Position numbers and translations under genes: made by a program. Below are positions 15,133 to 23,682 of a stretch of 64,000 bases of DNA, piece after piece. A model generated the notes under the pieces. That model did not search any database. It saw only the letters and a list, made by a program, of their open reading frames with translations, and was not told where the DNA came from. The stretch covers positions 1,850,001-1,914,000 of the forward strand of contig NZ_CP071869.1 of assembly GCF_017569185.1 (NCBI RefSeq), given 5' to 3'. The number at the start of each line of letters is the position of its first letter. Position 1 is the first letter of the stretch. Source of the stretch: Polaribacter cellanae (GTDB lineage: Bacteria > Bacteroidota > Bacteroidia > Flavobacteriales > Flavobacteriaceae).

Positions 15133-15540
15133 ATGGCAAAACAAATCTTTATCAATTTAGCTGTAAAAGACGTGAACAAATCAATGGACTTTTACACAGC
15201 ATTGGGATTTACAAACAATCCTCAATTTTCAGACGACACCACAAAATGTATGGTTTGGAGTGATACAATTTTCGTAATGTTGATGGCACATGAAAAGTTT
15301 TCAACCTTTGCCACCAAGCCAATTGCAGACACAAAAGCAAATATTGCCGGACTTTATTCTTTATCTACCGATAGTGTGGATGAAATGAATGAAATCTTGG
15401 AAAACGGATTAAGGGCAGGCGGAAATGAACCAAACGAATTAAGGGATTACGGTTTTATGCAACAACGAACAATCGAAGATTTAGACGGACACACTTGGGA
15501 AATGTTCTATATGGATATGTCGAAAATGCCAACGGAATAA
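15133..15540 (+). CDS. VOC-family (glyoxalase-like) protein
   Basis: 135 aa with paired beta-alpha-beta-beta-beta units: IFINLAVKDVNKSMDFYTALGF at the start and DLDGHTWEMFYMDMSKMP near the end, giving the His/Glu metal-ligand pattern. VOC proteins include glyoxalases, dioxygenases and antibiotic-resistance binders; the substrate is unknown. It closes the cassette and is followed by a terminator. Confidence 0.85.
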   Translation: MAKQIFINLAVKDVNKSMDFYTALGFTNNPQFSDDTTKCMVWSDTIFVMLMAHEKFSTFATKPIADTKANIAGLYSLSTDSVDEMNEILENGLRAGGNEPNELRDYGFMQQRTIEDLDGHTWEMFYMDMSKMPTE

Positions 15541-15576
15541 AAAACTGCCCACAACAAAGACGTGTATAAGCAATAG

Positions 15577-15610
15577 CGGTTTAGGTGCGAATCTAAACCG
15601 TTTTTCTTTT
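15577..15610 (+). terminator. Terminator of the ArsR-VOC cassette
   Basis: CGGTTTAG (15577-15584) and CTAAACCG (15593-15600) pair around an 8-nt loop, then TTTTTCTTTT. The hairpin begins 37 bp after the VOC stop. Confidence 0.7.
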
Positions 15611-15654
15611 AATTGAACTTCAAAGATAATGGGCAAATTCAACTTCGCGACCCC

Positions 15655-15763
15655 CTCAGCACATTCCCCTACATTCCCCGCCTGCCTGCTGAAAAAGGCA
15701 GGCAACCACTTCATTTCGGGAAAAGCGCTTCACTACAAATATCTTGGACACAATCCCCAATTT
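15655..15763 (+). repeat. 109-bp direct repeat, right copy
   Basis: Right partner of 13269-13377 with nine single-base differences. Its stem is longer than in the left copy (GCCTGCC/GGCAGGC). It marks the right boundary of the five-gene cassette. Confidence 0.75.
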
Positions 15764-16351
15764 CAGCTTTCCATTCCGTTAACCCTTCCCGGTGCCCTGG
15801 AAAGGAACACTTCTTTCCCGAGCTGAAATTGTGAATTAAGTCCGCTTTTCATCGGAAAGCCATCACTTCGGTTTTCTTAACAGGATTTTCGGTGCGGTCT
15901 TCTTGAGCCCTCACTCGAAAATCCTTAAAAACCAAACCGCTGTCTTACACATTTTAAGGGGTTTATAATGGATAAAGCCTTTATTGTTTTTCGGGTCGTC
16001 GAAAAACAGGCAGTGCATAACCAATTCTAAATTAAACCCAGCCACTCATTTCGCTTAACTGTCGGTACGCTCAAATCGTAACCGGATTTAAAAGAATTCC
16101 TAATGCCCTTATGGAACTTGTCAAGACTGTACAAAGTTTTAGTGAAAAATAAGGAATCTACTTCCTTGAAAATCCAAGGATTTTACTACGTCGCAAACAC
16201 ACCTGATTTGTTCCCTAAAAGTCTTGACAAAACCCACTCTATCCATTGTGCGGTGCACGAAAGAAAAGAACAAACACCCCTTAAAATTTAATTTGAATTG
16301 AAAAGGGAAATATTAATCAAGCCTGTAAAGGGCATTTAAAACCATTTAGTT
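15764..16351. other. Structured non-coding region upstream of ssb
   Basis: I see no convincing gene in these 588 bp. It contains inverted repeats: TTGTCAAGACT (16118-16128) with AGTCTTGACAA (16220-16230), and inside it a CCTTG/CAAGG pair. A run of further GC-richer stretches contrasts with the neighbouring coding DNA. Possible roles are an ssb leader, a single-strand initiation site or a decayed gene. Confidence 0.4.
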
Positions 16352-16696
16352 ATGAGTACTATTAGAAATCACGTACAGTTAATTGGAAACGTTGGTCAAG
16401 AGCCAACCATTACGAACCTTGAAAGCGGAAAGAAAGTAGCCCGCTTTTCACTCGCTACAAACGAGTATTACAAAGACAGCAAAGGCGAAAAACAAACGGA
16501 CACTAATTGGCATACCGTAGTGGCTTGGGGAAAGACGGCTGAAATCGTTGAGAAATTTGTTGAAAAGGGCAAAGAAGTGGGAATCACGGGAAAGTTAAAG
16601 ACCCGAACCTATACCACCGACGACGGAAACCAACGCTATGTTACGGAAGTTGTAGCCGATGAAATCCTTTTACTTGGAGGTAAAGGCGATAAGTAA
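16352..16696 (+). CDS. ssb: Single-stranded DNA-binding protein
   Basis: 114-aa SSB with one OB fold: HVQLIGNVGQEPTITNLESGKKVARFSLATNEYY, TNWHTVVAWGKTAEIVEKFVEKGKEVGITGKL, and TYTTDDGNQRYVTEVVADEILLL. It lacks the long acidic tail of chromosomal SSBs, as usual for plasmid and ICE versions that coat single-stranded DNA during transfer. The symbol denotes the family, not the chromosomal copy. Confidence 0.92.
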   Translation: MSTIRNHVQLIGNVGQEPTITNLESGKKVARFSLATNEYYKDSKGEKQTDTNWHTVVAWGKTAEIVEKFVEKGKEVGITGKLKTRTYTTDDGNQRYVTEVVADEILLLGGKGDK

Positions 16697-16774
16697 ACCT
16701 AAAATTAAAGAGGGCGTTCCTCTCGAAAGATGCGCCCTCTTTTTCCATTATTCACAATTTAAATATCACAAACA

Positions 16775-17155
16775 ATGAAAGCACAAGTTAACGAAATAAA
16801 AGAAAATTTACAGACATTTGGCGGTACAAATTTCTTCTACCAAATACCACTTCTTAAAACTCGGTTTACCGATGGATTGAAATATTTGTCGGAAGTAGCC
16901 GAATGTTTTTGGCTTATTACAGACACTTCCATAATTGCAAAAAGTCTGATGAGCAGAAGCGAATTTGTAACCATAGACTTCAAAAGATTATCTGAAGAAA
17001 AGCAGGATTTTACAGGCTACGAAGCCGAGATAATTTACACCGACGGTAACGACAATATTTTAGAAAAACACGGCTATCGTACAACTGATTTTCCGCTTGA
17101 TGAACTGCGGTTATTTTTTGTAAATGACACGCTGATGTTACCTAGCGAATATTAA
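16775..17155 (+). CDS. DUF6876-like protein
   Basis: 126 aa. The opening LQTFGGTNFFYQIPLLKTRFTDGLKYLSEVAECFWLITD resembles a small family (DUF6876) common on Bacteroidota mobile elements; function unknown. The C-terminus is acidic and has no membrane segment. It follows ssb by 78 bp with the same orientation. Confidence 0.6.
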   Translation: MKAQVNEIKENLQTFGGTNFFYQIPLLKTRFTDGLKYLSEVAECFWLITDTSIIAKSLMSRSEFVTIDFKRLSEEKQDFTGYEAEIIYTDGNDNILEKHGYRTTDFPLDELRLFFVNDTLMLPSEY

Positions 17156-17166
17156 ATTTTGAGGTT

Positions 17167-17364
17167 ATGATTTACATTAAATTTCAAGATTTGAGCGAGG
17201 AAAAACAAGAGGAACTTTTTCAGGTTTCTAGAGAACACGTTATACATCTTTTTGGGGAATCTATTCAAAAATATGTTGATGAAACTGGGGCAGATTATAA
17301 CAAGTTGATAGACGAAGAAATGATTAAGAATCTATACACATACAACTTCGTTTTCAACATCTAA
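17167..17364 (+). CDS. 65-aa hypothetical ICE protein
   Basis: MIYIKFQDLSEEKQEELFQVSR begins a small acidic, helical protein with no recognised domain. It is 11 bp after the DUF6876-like gene, and a terminator follows 23 bp after the stop, so it ends the ssb operon. Confidence 0.6.
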   Translation: MIYIKFQDLSEEKQEELFQVSREHVIHLFGESIQKYVDETGADYNKLIDEEMIKNLYTYNFVFNI

Positions 17365-17386
17365 TTTCCTAAAGTTAGTTTTTAAG

Positions 17387-17411
17387 CACCTCTAATGTTA
17401 GAGGTGTTTTT
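17387..17411 (+). terminator. Terminator of the ssb operon
   Basis: CACCTCTAA (17387-17395) and TTAGAGGTG (17398-17406) form a tight stem followed by TTTTTG. Confidence 0.8.
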
Positions 17412-17793
17412 GTATGCAATTCATATTCAATTCAAGAAAATAAATGTATCTTTACAATGCTGAAATTCAGCACACAAATTAAAGTAAGGTTATCCAATTT
17501 TTGACTTTCGCCGATACCCTTATACATCGAAAAATAACATATCGGAAAATTATTTTCCTAAAACGGCAATCGGTTTTTTAACCAGATTGTATGGATTTTG
17601 TCACGCTTGCGCGTGACGAAAAGGAATAGCAAGAGGGTAACACGCTTTGCGATGTTTCGGATTCCTTTTCGTTTCCAAATAGCTGATTACCAGCGATTTG
17701 AATATATTTTAATTTCCTGACAATCAACGATTTGCGACAAACGGGCTGAGAACGCCCATTTTTAGGGAAAGTTTTGCGACAAATCGGCGAAAT
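17412..17793. other. oriT-like region upstream of the mobilization genes
   Basis: No gene is visible in these 382 bp. Structure is dense: TGCTGAAATTCAGCA (17458-17472), a GC-rich stem GTCACGC/GCGTGAC around TTGC (about 17599-17616), direct repeats of TTTGCGACAAA (near 17729 and 17773), and GGGC/GCCC around TGAGAAC between them. Palindromes and direct repeats directly upstream of a relaxosome protein and relaxase are typical for an origin of transfer. I cannot place the nic site. Confidence 0.5.
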
Positions 17794-18174
17794 ATGGACT
17801 CATTTACTGGAATTAGATTTAAAAAAGAAACTGCAAAACGTTTCCAAACATTCTCACGCACATACTTCAAATCGCACACCGAGGCAATGTCCACGATGCT
17901 CGATTTTTTCTTCTACAACGAGATTTCCCCAAAAGAAAAATTAGGTCCAACGGGACGCACCATCGAAGCCAAACTCTTAAAAAGAATTAATGCGGTTATC
18001 GCCATAATGCGAGATGTAGAAAAGACACAAACCAAACCTACGGTAGCAATGATTCAATCCCTTTTTGAAACAGAAGAACCAACCAAAAAACCGCTAATCG
18101 TAGAAAAGAAATATGCCGAAGAAAAGAAAGAAGTGCGCTTTCACGAAAAGCAAAATACAAGTAATCAACTCTAA
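17794..18174 (+). CDS. BfmA/BtgA-type mobilization protein (ribbon-helix-helix-like)
   Basis: 126 aa with the opening FTGIRFKKETAKRFQTFSRTYFKSHTEAMSTMLDFF, typical of BfmA/BtgA accessory mobilization proteins that bind oriT and assist the relaxase. The C-terminus is charged. It sits between the oriT-like region and the relaxase, 11 bp from the latter. Confidence 0.8.
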   Translation: MDSFTGIRFKKETAKRFQTFSRTYFKSHTEAMSTMLDFFFYNEISPKEKLGPTGRTIEAKLLKRINAVIAIMRDVEKTQTKPTVAMIQSLFETEEPTKKPLIVEKKYAEEKKEVRFHEKQNTSNQL

Positions 18175-18185
18175 TTTTTTGAATT

Positions 18186-19217
18186 ATGTACATCACAATC
18201 ACACCTCAAAAATTGGGTAGCAATTATTCACAAAGTTCAGCGGATTTTGTGGGGTATTTAGAGAAAGAAAATCAAGGTTTGGAACAACAGAATATGGAAC
18301 ATTTTTTCAATCAATATGGGGATGAGATTTCTGCTGAAGAAGTGGTAAAAGAGATTGATGGAAACACCGCAAAATTAAAAAAGAAAGAACCTAAATTTTA
18401 TTCAATTACAGTCAGTCCTTCAAAATATGAATTGCGTAAACTTCAGAATAATAGTCAAGATTTAAAAACCTACACTCGTGAGCTTATGAAGGATTATGTT
18501 GCCAGTTTCAATCGTGAAATAAATGGGCGACCTATTACAATTAAGGACATAAAATATTTTGCAAAAATAGAGCATCAACGCACCTTTAAAGGAACAGATT
18601 TTCAGATAAAAGAAAACCAGCCATTCGCTACAAAAATATTACAGCTCAAAACGGATATTCGAAATATTCAAGAAGGGCGAGCTGAAGGGAATATTAAAAA
18701 AATGAAAAAAGAAATTACCAGACTTGAAAGCCAAGCCCCACATCAACAAAATGGAAAACGGATTGTCCAGGGAATGCGAAAGGATGGAAACCAAAGTCAT
18801 ATCCATATCATCGTGAGCAGAAAGGATGCTTCCAATTCGGTTAGTCTTTCCCCAGGAAGTAAGCACAAAGCTTCAGAAGTTGAAATGCACGGTAAGAATG
18901 TAAAACGAGGTTTTGACAGAGATAAATTTTTTGCGAAATCCGAAAAGACGTTTGACAAGACTTTTGGATATAAACGAAACTTTGCCGAGACCTATAAGGC
19001 ACGAAAGGACTTTGTGAAAAATCCCAAACTCTACTTTGCTGTTTTGATGAAATTACCAGCTAACGAGAAAGCATTGGCTTTCAAAATGATTACAAAAACG
19101 GGATTACCAATCGTTCCAAGTATTCCAGTTAGTCAAGCACAAATTGCACTTCGAATTTTCAAACGTTTAAGACGTGGTGCAGAAGTGGCCATAAAATCAA
19201 GTTCAATCGGAATCTAA
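18186..19217 (+). CDS. Relaxase of the MobB/DUF5712 type
   Basis: 343 aa. The HUH motif is visible as SHIHIIVSRKD (His205 and His207), with an upstream active region KFYSITVSPSKYELR and KYFAKIEHQRTF. The order of BfmA-like protein, DUF5712 relaxase and coupling ATPase matches Bacteroidota mobilization modules. It nicks oriT and pilots the strand to the recipient. The catalytic Tyr cannot be assigned safely. Confidence 0.85.
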   Translation: MYITITPQKLGSNYSQSSADFVGYLEKENQGLEQQNMEHFFNQYGDEISAEEVVKEIDGNTAKLKKKEPKFYSITVSPSKYELRKLQNNSQDLKTYTRELMKDYVASFNREINGRPITIKDIKYFAKIEHQRTFKGTDFQIKENQPFATKILQLKTDIRNIQEGRAEGNIKKMKKEITRLESQAPHQQNGKRIVQGMRKDGNQSHIHIIVSRKDASNSVSLSPGSKHKASEVEMHGKNVKRGFDRDKFFAKSEKTFDKTFGYKRNFAETYKARKDFVKNPKLYFAVLMKLPANEKALAFKMITKTGLPIVPSIPVSQAQIALRIFKRLRRGAEVAIKSSSIGI

Positions 19218-19222
19218 TTGAT

Positions 19223-20803
19223 ATGCAGATAGATAATGTCATAACAATACTTTTAATTATTGGTCTAGCCAGTACTGTTTTTTATGCGATGTTTCGAGTA
19301 AGCAAATATGCTTTTCTTTTAAATATCATAATGCTTTCATTTCTTGTATTCTATCTTTCTGAAGGAAATGAATTAGTATCGATATTATTGTATTTGGTTT
19401 GTCCTCTTATGCTAATTAATACAGGACTGTATATTTTTCTACATAAAACTGAAAACGCACAAAATGGAAATACTAAATATCAGGTCAGTTTTTATACTAA
19501 TAAGGGAAACTTCAAATTAGATAATATTAAACGTGGCGCATCCGTCATCGGATCCGCCGGAAGCGGAAAAACCGAAAGTGTGGTTTATGGTTTTTTAAAG
19601 CACTTCCAGAAAGAGGAATTTTGCGGAATCATTCACGATTACAAGGATTTTGAGCTGACCGAAATGGCATATCCGCTTTTCAAGGATAGCGATATCCCGT
19701 TTAAGGTCGTTTCCTTTGATAATATCATACACAGGGTAAATCCTATTGCACCACAGTATTTAGAGAACGAGGAAAGCGTAAACGAAGTGTCTAGGGTGAT
19801 GATTGAAAACCTTTTGGAACAAAGGGAATCGGGAACAACCGGCACAACAAAATTCTTTAACGATGCTGCTGAAGGTTTGATAGGCGGTTTGATTTGGAAA
19901 CTGAAAATCGACTACCCTAAATACTGTACCCTTCCACATCTAATAGCTATTTATCAACTATTGGACACAGACAGTCTTATACAGTTTTTGGAAACCAATA
20001 CCACATCGAGGGCAATGGCAGATGCTTTTATTAGTGGAAAGGATTCCGATAGGCAGACAGCTGGCGTTAAAAGCACCTTGGCCAATGCACTAAAACGTAT
20101 TAGTACACAACGTATTTTTATGGCATTGTCCGCAGACGAAATACCACTGAATATTAATAGCAAAGATAATCCTGCCATCATTGCCGTAGTAAACAATCCG
20201 AAATATGAAACATCGTATTCGCCTGTGATTGCCACCATTATTCACACCATTACCAAACAAATGAGCGTGCGAAATTCTAATTCGTCGTTCTTGCTAATGG
20301 AAGAAGCGCCTACTATCCGATTATTGAATATGCATCGCATTCCTGCAACGTTGAGAAGCTATGATATTGCTACCATCTATGTGATGCAAGACAAAATTCA
20401 GAACGATATGATGTACGGGGATAAGGCGAGTAAAGCAATATTGAGTAATCTTTCTTACCAGTTTTTCGGTAAGGTAAACGACCCAGATACCGCTAAATAT
20501 TACGAACGCTTTTTTGAAATCATCAAAGACTCAACGAAGAGTATTAGTCGTGGGCATAACCTTGATTTTGATACACGCATTACCACAGGTGAAAAGGAAA
20601 TCCCAAAAATTAGAGCAGATGTGTTCTTTAGATTAAAGCAAGGGGAGTTTATTACCTATGCTGATGGAAAGGATAAGAAAGTTCAGTTCAAATTGGCGAA
20701 CATTCAACGAGAACTACCGAGAGCATCAAAACCATTTTCTCAGGCTGATTTAGAGGCAAATTTTGAGAGAGTTTATGAGGAGGCGAGGTCGATTTTTAAA
20801 TAA
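19223..20803 (+). CDS. VirD4/TraG-type coupling ATPase (T4CP)
   Basis: 526 aa. Two to three N-terminal membrane segments (about 4-22, 30-46, 52-72) precede a P-loop VIGSAGSGKTESVV (108-121) and a Walker B-like LLMEEAPTIRL. The TraG-family segment QDKIQNDMMYGDKASKAILSN is also present. It couples the relaxosome to the conjugation channel. It starts 5 bp after the relaxase gene, so relaxase and T4CP are co-transcribed. Confidence 0.9.
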   Translation: MQIDNVITILLIIGLASTVFYAMFRVSKYAFLLNIIMLSFLVFYLSEGNELVSILLYLVCPLMLINTGLYIFLHKTENAQNGNTKYQVSFYTNKGNFKLDNIKRGASVIGSAGSGKTESVVYGFLKHFQKEEFCGIIHDYKDFELTEMAYPLFKDSDIPFKVVSFDNIIHRVNPIAPQYLENEESVNEVSRVMIENLLEQRESGTTGTTKFFNDAAEGLIGGLIWKLKIDYPKYCTLPHLIAIYQLLDTDSLIQFLETNTTSRAMADAFISGKDSDRQTAGVKSTLANALKRISTQRIFMALSADEIPLNINSKDNPAIIAVVNNPKYETSYSPVIATIIHTITKQMSVRNSNSSFLLMEEAPTIRLLNMHRIPATLRSYDIATIYVMQDKIQNDMMYGDKASKAILSNLSYQFFGKVNDPDTAKYYERFFEIIKDSTKSISRGHNLDFDTRITTGEKEIPKIRADVFFRLKQGEFITYADGKDKKVQFKLANIQRELPRASKPFSQADLEANFERVYEEARSIFK

Positions 20804-20931
20804 TTTGAAGGTGGTGTAACGGGTAGTGTAATTGGTGGTGTAATTAGTTGTTGAAACCGAAGCACATATGATATTTCCAAAGGATGTCTTTGATTAAAAA
20901 CACTAGACAGAATTACTAAAATTTCTATCAA

Positions 20932-20964
20932 TGTTGTATATTATCAACAATAATATTAAATTTG
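20932..20964 (+). promoter_or_regulatory. hipB promoter with overlapping operator-like repeat
   Basis: TTG (20934-20936), 20 bp, then TAAATTTG (20957-20964) fits the Bacteroidota consensus, 18 bp before the hipB ATG. An inverted pair TGTTG (20932-20936) and CAACA (20945-20949) overlaps it, suiting autoregulation by HipB. Confidence 0.65.
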
Positions 20965-20982
20965 TGGTAAATATGCAACAAA

Positions 20983-21270
20983 ATGAATTCTAAGAAAGCA
21001 GTTCTTTTACCGAAATACCAGAAAATTTTTGAGCATTTGGGCGAGAATATAAAGCTTGCACGAAAGCGAAGAAAGCTCACGGCTGAACAAGTTTCAGAAC
21101 GTGCGGGTATTAACCGGACTACATTGTACCGAATAGAAAAGGGCGACCCTGCTGTTGCTATAGGCTCTTATTTTAATGTTTTCAGAGTGTTGAATCTAGA
21201 AGACGATTTTAAAAGATTAGCAGTAGATGATGAATTCGGTAGAAAATTACAAGACCTTGATTTATTATAA
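20983..21270 (+). CDS. HipB-like Xre antitoxin
   Basis: 95 aa with a helix-turn-helix at about 17-60 (IKLARKRRKLTAEQVSERAGINRTTLYRIEKGDPAVA). It pairs with the HipA-like kinase starting 5 bp downstream, whose activity it neutralises while repressing the operon. The promoter and operator lie immediately upstream. Confidence 0.88.
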   Translation: MNSKKAVLLPKYQKIFEHLGENIKLARKRRKLTAEQVSERAGINRTTLYRIEKGDPAVAIGSYFNVFRVLNLEDDFKRLAVDDEFGRKLQDLDLL

Positions 21271-21275
21271 AAAAG

Positions 21276-22526
21276 ATGGCTGGAGGAAAATTTGACATAT
21301 ACGTATTTGCCGATTGGGCAGCTTTAGAGGAACCAACCTTGGTAGGTGTACTTTCCGCTCACTTTGCTAAAGGGAAAAAGGCATTCAGTTTTGAGTATAA
21401 TAAAGATTGGTTAAAGACTGATGCACAACGATTGCTAGACCCAGATATAGAATTTTATTCAGGTCCACAATATCCTACTAACAAAGAGAACTTCGGAATC
21501 TTTTTAGATAGTATGCCAGACACTTGGGGTAAGACTTTAATGAAACGTAGGGCTGCCCAAGATGCTCGTGCAAACAATGAAAAGGCAAGTACACTCTATG
21601 AAATAGATTATTTGCTTGGGGTTTATGATGAAAGCAGAATGGGTGCTTTGCGCTTTAAGACAGACTTAGAAGGTCCGTTTTTGGATAACGATGCCCAGAC
21701 ACCAACACCACCTTGGTCATCCTTGGGCGATTTACAGGAAGCCGCCAAACAGTTGGAAAGTGATGCTCAAGATGAAGCGATAAGAAAATGGATTGCCGTC
21801 TTGATTGCCCCAGGTTCCTCGTTGGGTGGTGCAAGGCCAAAGGCCAATGTTTTTGATACCCAAAAAAATTTATGGATAGCCAAATTTCCATCCAAAACAG
21901 ATACCGTTGATAAAGCGCTGTGGGAATTCTTGGCATATCGATTGGCCACAACCGCAGGAATAGATATGGCAGAATCCAAGGTAGAAAGGATTAGCGGCCA
22001 GTATCATACTTTTTTGACCAAACGGTTTGACAGGGAAGACAACAAGCGGATTCATTTTGCCTCTGTAATGACAATGACCGGCAATACTGAAGATACCATT
22101 AAAGATGCTGTACCCAGCTATCTTGAGATTGTGGAATTTATCGAGAACTATGGGGTTGATGTGGAAACCAACTTGCACCAGCTATGGCGACGCATCGTGT
22201 TCAATATTGCCATCTCAAATACGGATGACCATTTACGTAACCACGGCTTCATTCTAAAGGACAAAGGTTGGATACTATCACCCGCCTATGACATAAATCC
22301 ATCCATAGAAAAAGATGGCCTGTCCCTAAATATCGATATGGACAATAATGCCTTGGACTTTGATTTGGCGAAAAGCGTTGGCGAATATTTCCGGTTAAGC
22401 GAAGAAGAAATGCAGACTATTTTAGATGAAGTGCTTTTGGCAATAAAGAACTGGAAAGCCGTCGCAAAAGAAATCGGGATTAAGAATGCGGAAATAGAAT
22501 TAATGGCTGGGGCGTTTAAATTTTAA
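21276..22526 (+). CDS. HipA-family serine/threonine kinase toxin
   Basis: 416 aa. The HipA N-subdomain (about 5-110) is followed by the kinase: SLGGARPKANVF as glycine-rich loop, LWIAKFPSK with the ATP-binding Lys, catalytic ISNTDDHLRNHGF, and metal-binding AYDINPS. HipA kinases phosphorylate glutamyl-tRNA synthetase or related targets and cause dormancy. The key residues are intact. It is co-transcribed with hipB and with a third gene 4 bp downstream. Confidence 0.9.
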   Translation: MAGGKFDIYVFADWAALEEPTLVGVLSAHFAKGKKAFSFEYNKDWLKTDAQRLLDPDIEFYSGPQYPTNKENFGIFLDSMPDTWGKTLMKRRAAQDARANNEKASTLYEIDYLLGVYDESRMGALRFKTDLEGPFLDNDAQTPTPPWSSLGDLQEAAKQLESDAQDEAIRKWIAVLIAPGSSLGGARPKANVFDTQKNLWIAKFPSKTDTVDKALWEFLAYRLATTAGIDMAESKVERISGQYHTFLTKRFDREDNKRIHFASVMTMTGNTEDTIKDAVPSYLEIVEFIENYGVDVETNLHQLWRRIVFNIAISNTDDHLRNHGFILKDKGWILSPAYDINPSIEKDGLSLNIDMDNNALDFDLAKSVGEYFRLSEEEMQTILDEVLLAIKNWKAVAKEIGIKNAEIELMAGAFKF

Positions 22527-22530
22527 AGTT

Positions 22531-23682
22531 ATGACTACACCATCCGAAGAACTTAAGAGCTTATTTTCAGAAGCAATGGCAAGAAGTGAATTCGACGTTG
22601 TTCTGACAATTCTAAATTACAGGGGTATAAGTTCAGCAAACTTGAACTCAAATCTTATGGAATGGTTTGATGCTATTCCATTTTATTACAAACTATTCAA
22701 TGAGTTGGAAGAAAAGGAAAAAGCTAGAATGGGTTTGCAACTTTATTCAACCTTTTTTGAGAACAGCGATTTTTACAATATTCTTGGCAGTCTTTGTAGA
22801 ATCAAACTTGGGTACAAAGGTTCCTCATATTTGTTTTGGAAAACAAAAAAGTATGAGAGGCTGTTAGGTATCGGTGAAAAGCAAGAGTTTTTATTAGAGC
22901 TTTTGGCCGACGCAGAAAAAACTATTCTAATTGATTTCTACGAAAAGAACCACTTTAAAGAGATTAGAAATACTTTTTTTCATTCTGCTTATTCGATCGA
23001 AGATGGGGACTATGTAATGCACGACTCTGAACCAATGAATATTGAAGGTGTACTAAAAAAATCCTTTGATATCGAGGAATTCTTTTACCCAAAACTTGAA
23101 GAAGTATTCAACCTATTTCAGACGTTCAAGGATACTTATTGGGAAATATTCAACTCGTACCAAAAGGATAAAATGGTTGATGGTTCTTTTCCCAACCCTT
23201 GCGAGGTCACAATACTTGGTTCTTCAGAAGGGCTAAAGGGGTTCAGAATCAAAAATGCGGTCAATTTTTATGGAAAATGGCACGATTCGGGAATATGGTA
23301 TGATGAAAAATATAAGTTTTGGGCTGGTCATAATATCAATATGTATTTTGACCGTATCGAGGATATTGAAATCGATGAACAACTTCAGCGTTTTGAAAAC
23401 AAAGATGATATAACTAAAAACAATGCCGATTTTTTCAACCTTGTAGACAAGGTGGTTGAACGCAATAATGCAAATGAGATTGTCCGAGCCACCCAATTAC
23501 TTCTAAAGTTTGGTGATATCCGTAAAACTAAAATGGACACCGAAGAAAACATTTATAAAAAACGAAGTTTTCCAAAAATGATTCTGCCCTATTATCGTAA
23601 AGCTTTGGAAATCGGAAGTGCTTTTTTCAAAGATGTTGAAGCATTTAAAAAGACTATTGCAGGTTTAGAGGTTGAGGCTTAA
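22531..23682 (+). CDS. Unknown 383-aa protein, HEPN-like motif, third gene of the hipBA operon
   Basis: I do not recognise the family. The protein is largely helical and soluble. Residues 146-151 read RNTFFH, inside EIRNTFFHSAYSIEDGD, which fits the R-X4-6-H signature of HEPN ribonucleases or their derivatives. It begins 4 bp after hipA and clearly shares its operon. Its 3' end overlaps the convergent lipoprotein gene by 4 bp. It could be an additional effector of the HipBA system or an independent cargo gene. Confidence 0.55.
   Translation: MTTPSEELKSLFSEAMARSEFDVVLTILNYRGISSANLNSNLMEWFDAIPFYYKLFNELEEKEKARMGLQLYSTFFENSDFYNILGSLCRIKLGYKGSSYLFWKTKKYERLLGIGEKQEFLLELLADAEKTILIDFYEKNHFKEIRNTFFHSAYSIEDGDYVMHDSEPMNIEGVLKKSFDIEEFFYPKLEEVFNLFQTFKDTYWEIFNSYQKDKMVDGSFPNPCEVTILGSSEGLKGFRIKNAVNFYGKWHDSGIWYDEKYKFWAGHNINMYFDRIEDIEIDEQLQRFENKDDITKNNADFFNLVDKVVERNNANEIVRATQLLLKFGDIRKTKMDTEENIYKKRSFPKMILPYYRKALEIGSAFFKDVEAFKKTIAGLEVEA

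Noticed and set aside
15613..15834. Small genes across the right 109-bp repeat (65-73 aa)
   Set aside because: Compared with the left copy, most differences would change amino acids and the left copy has no start codon, so coding is not supported.
16103..16291. 62-aa ORF upstream of ssb
   Set aside because: It spans both arms of an inverted repeat, shows no domain, and has an atypical composition; more likely non-coding.
23679..23682. Frameshift or fusion between the hipA-operon gene and the lipoprotein
   Set aside because: The genes are convergent and merely share 4 bp at their stop codons.
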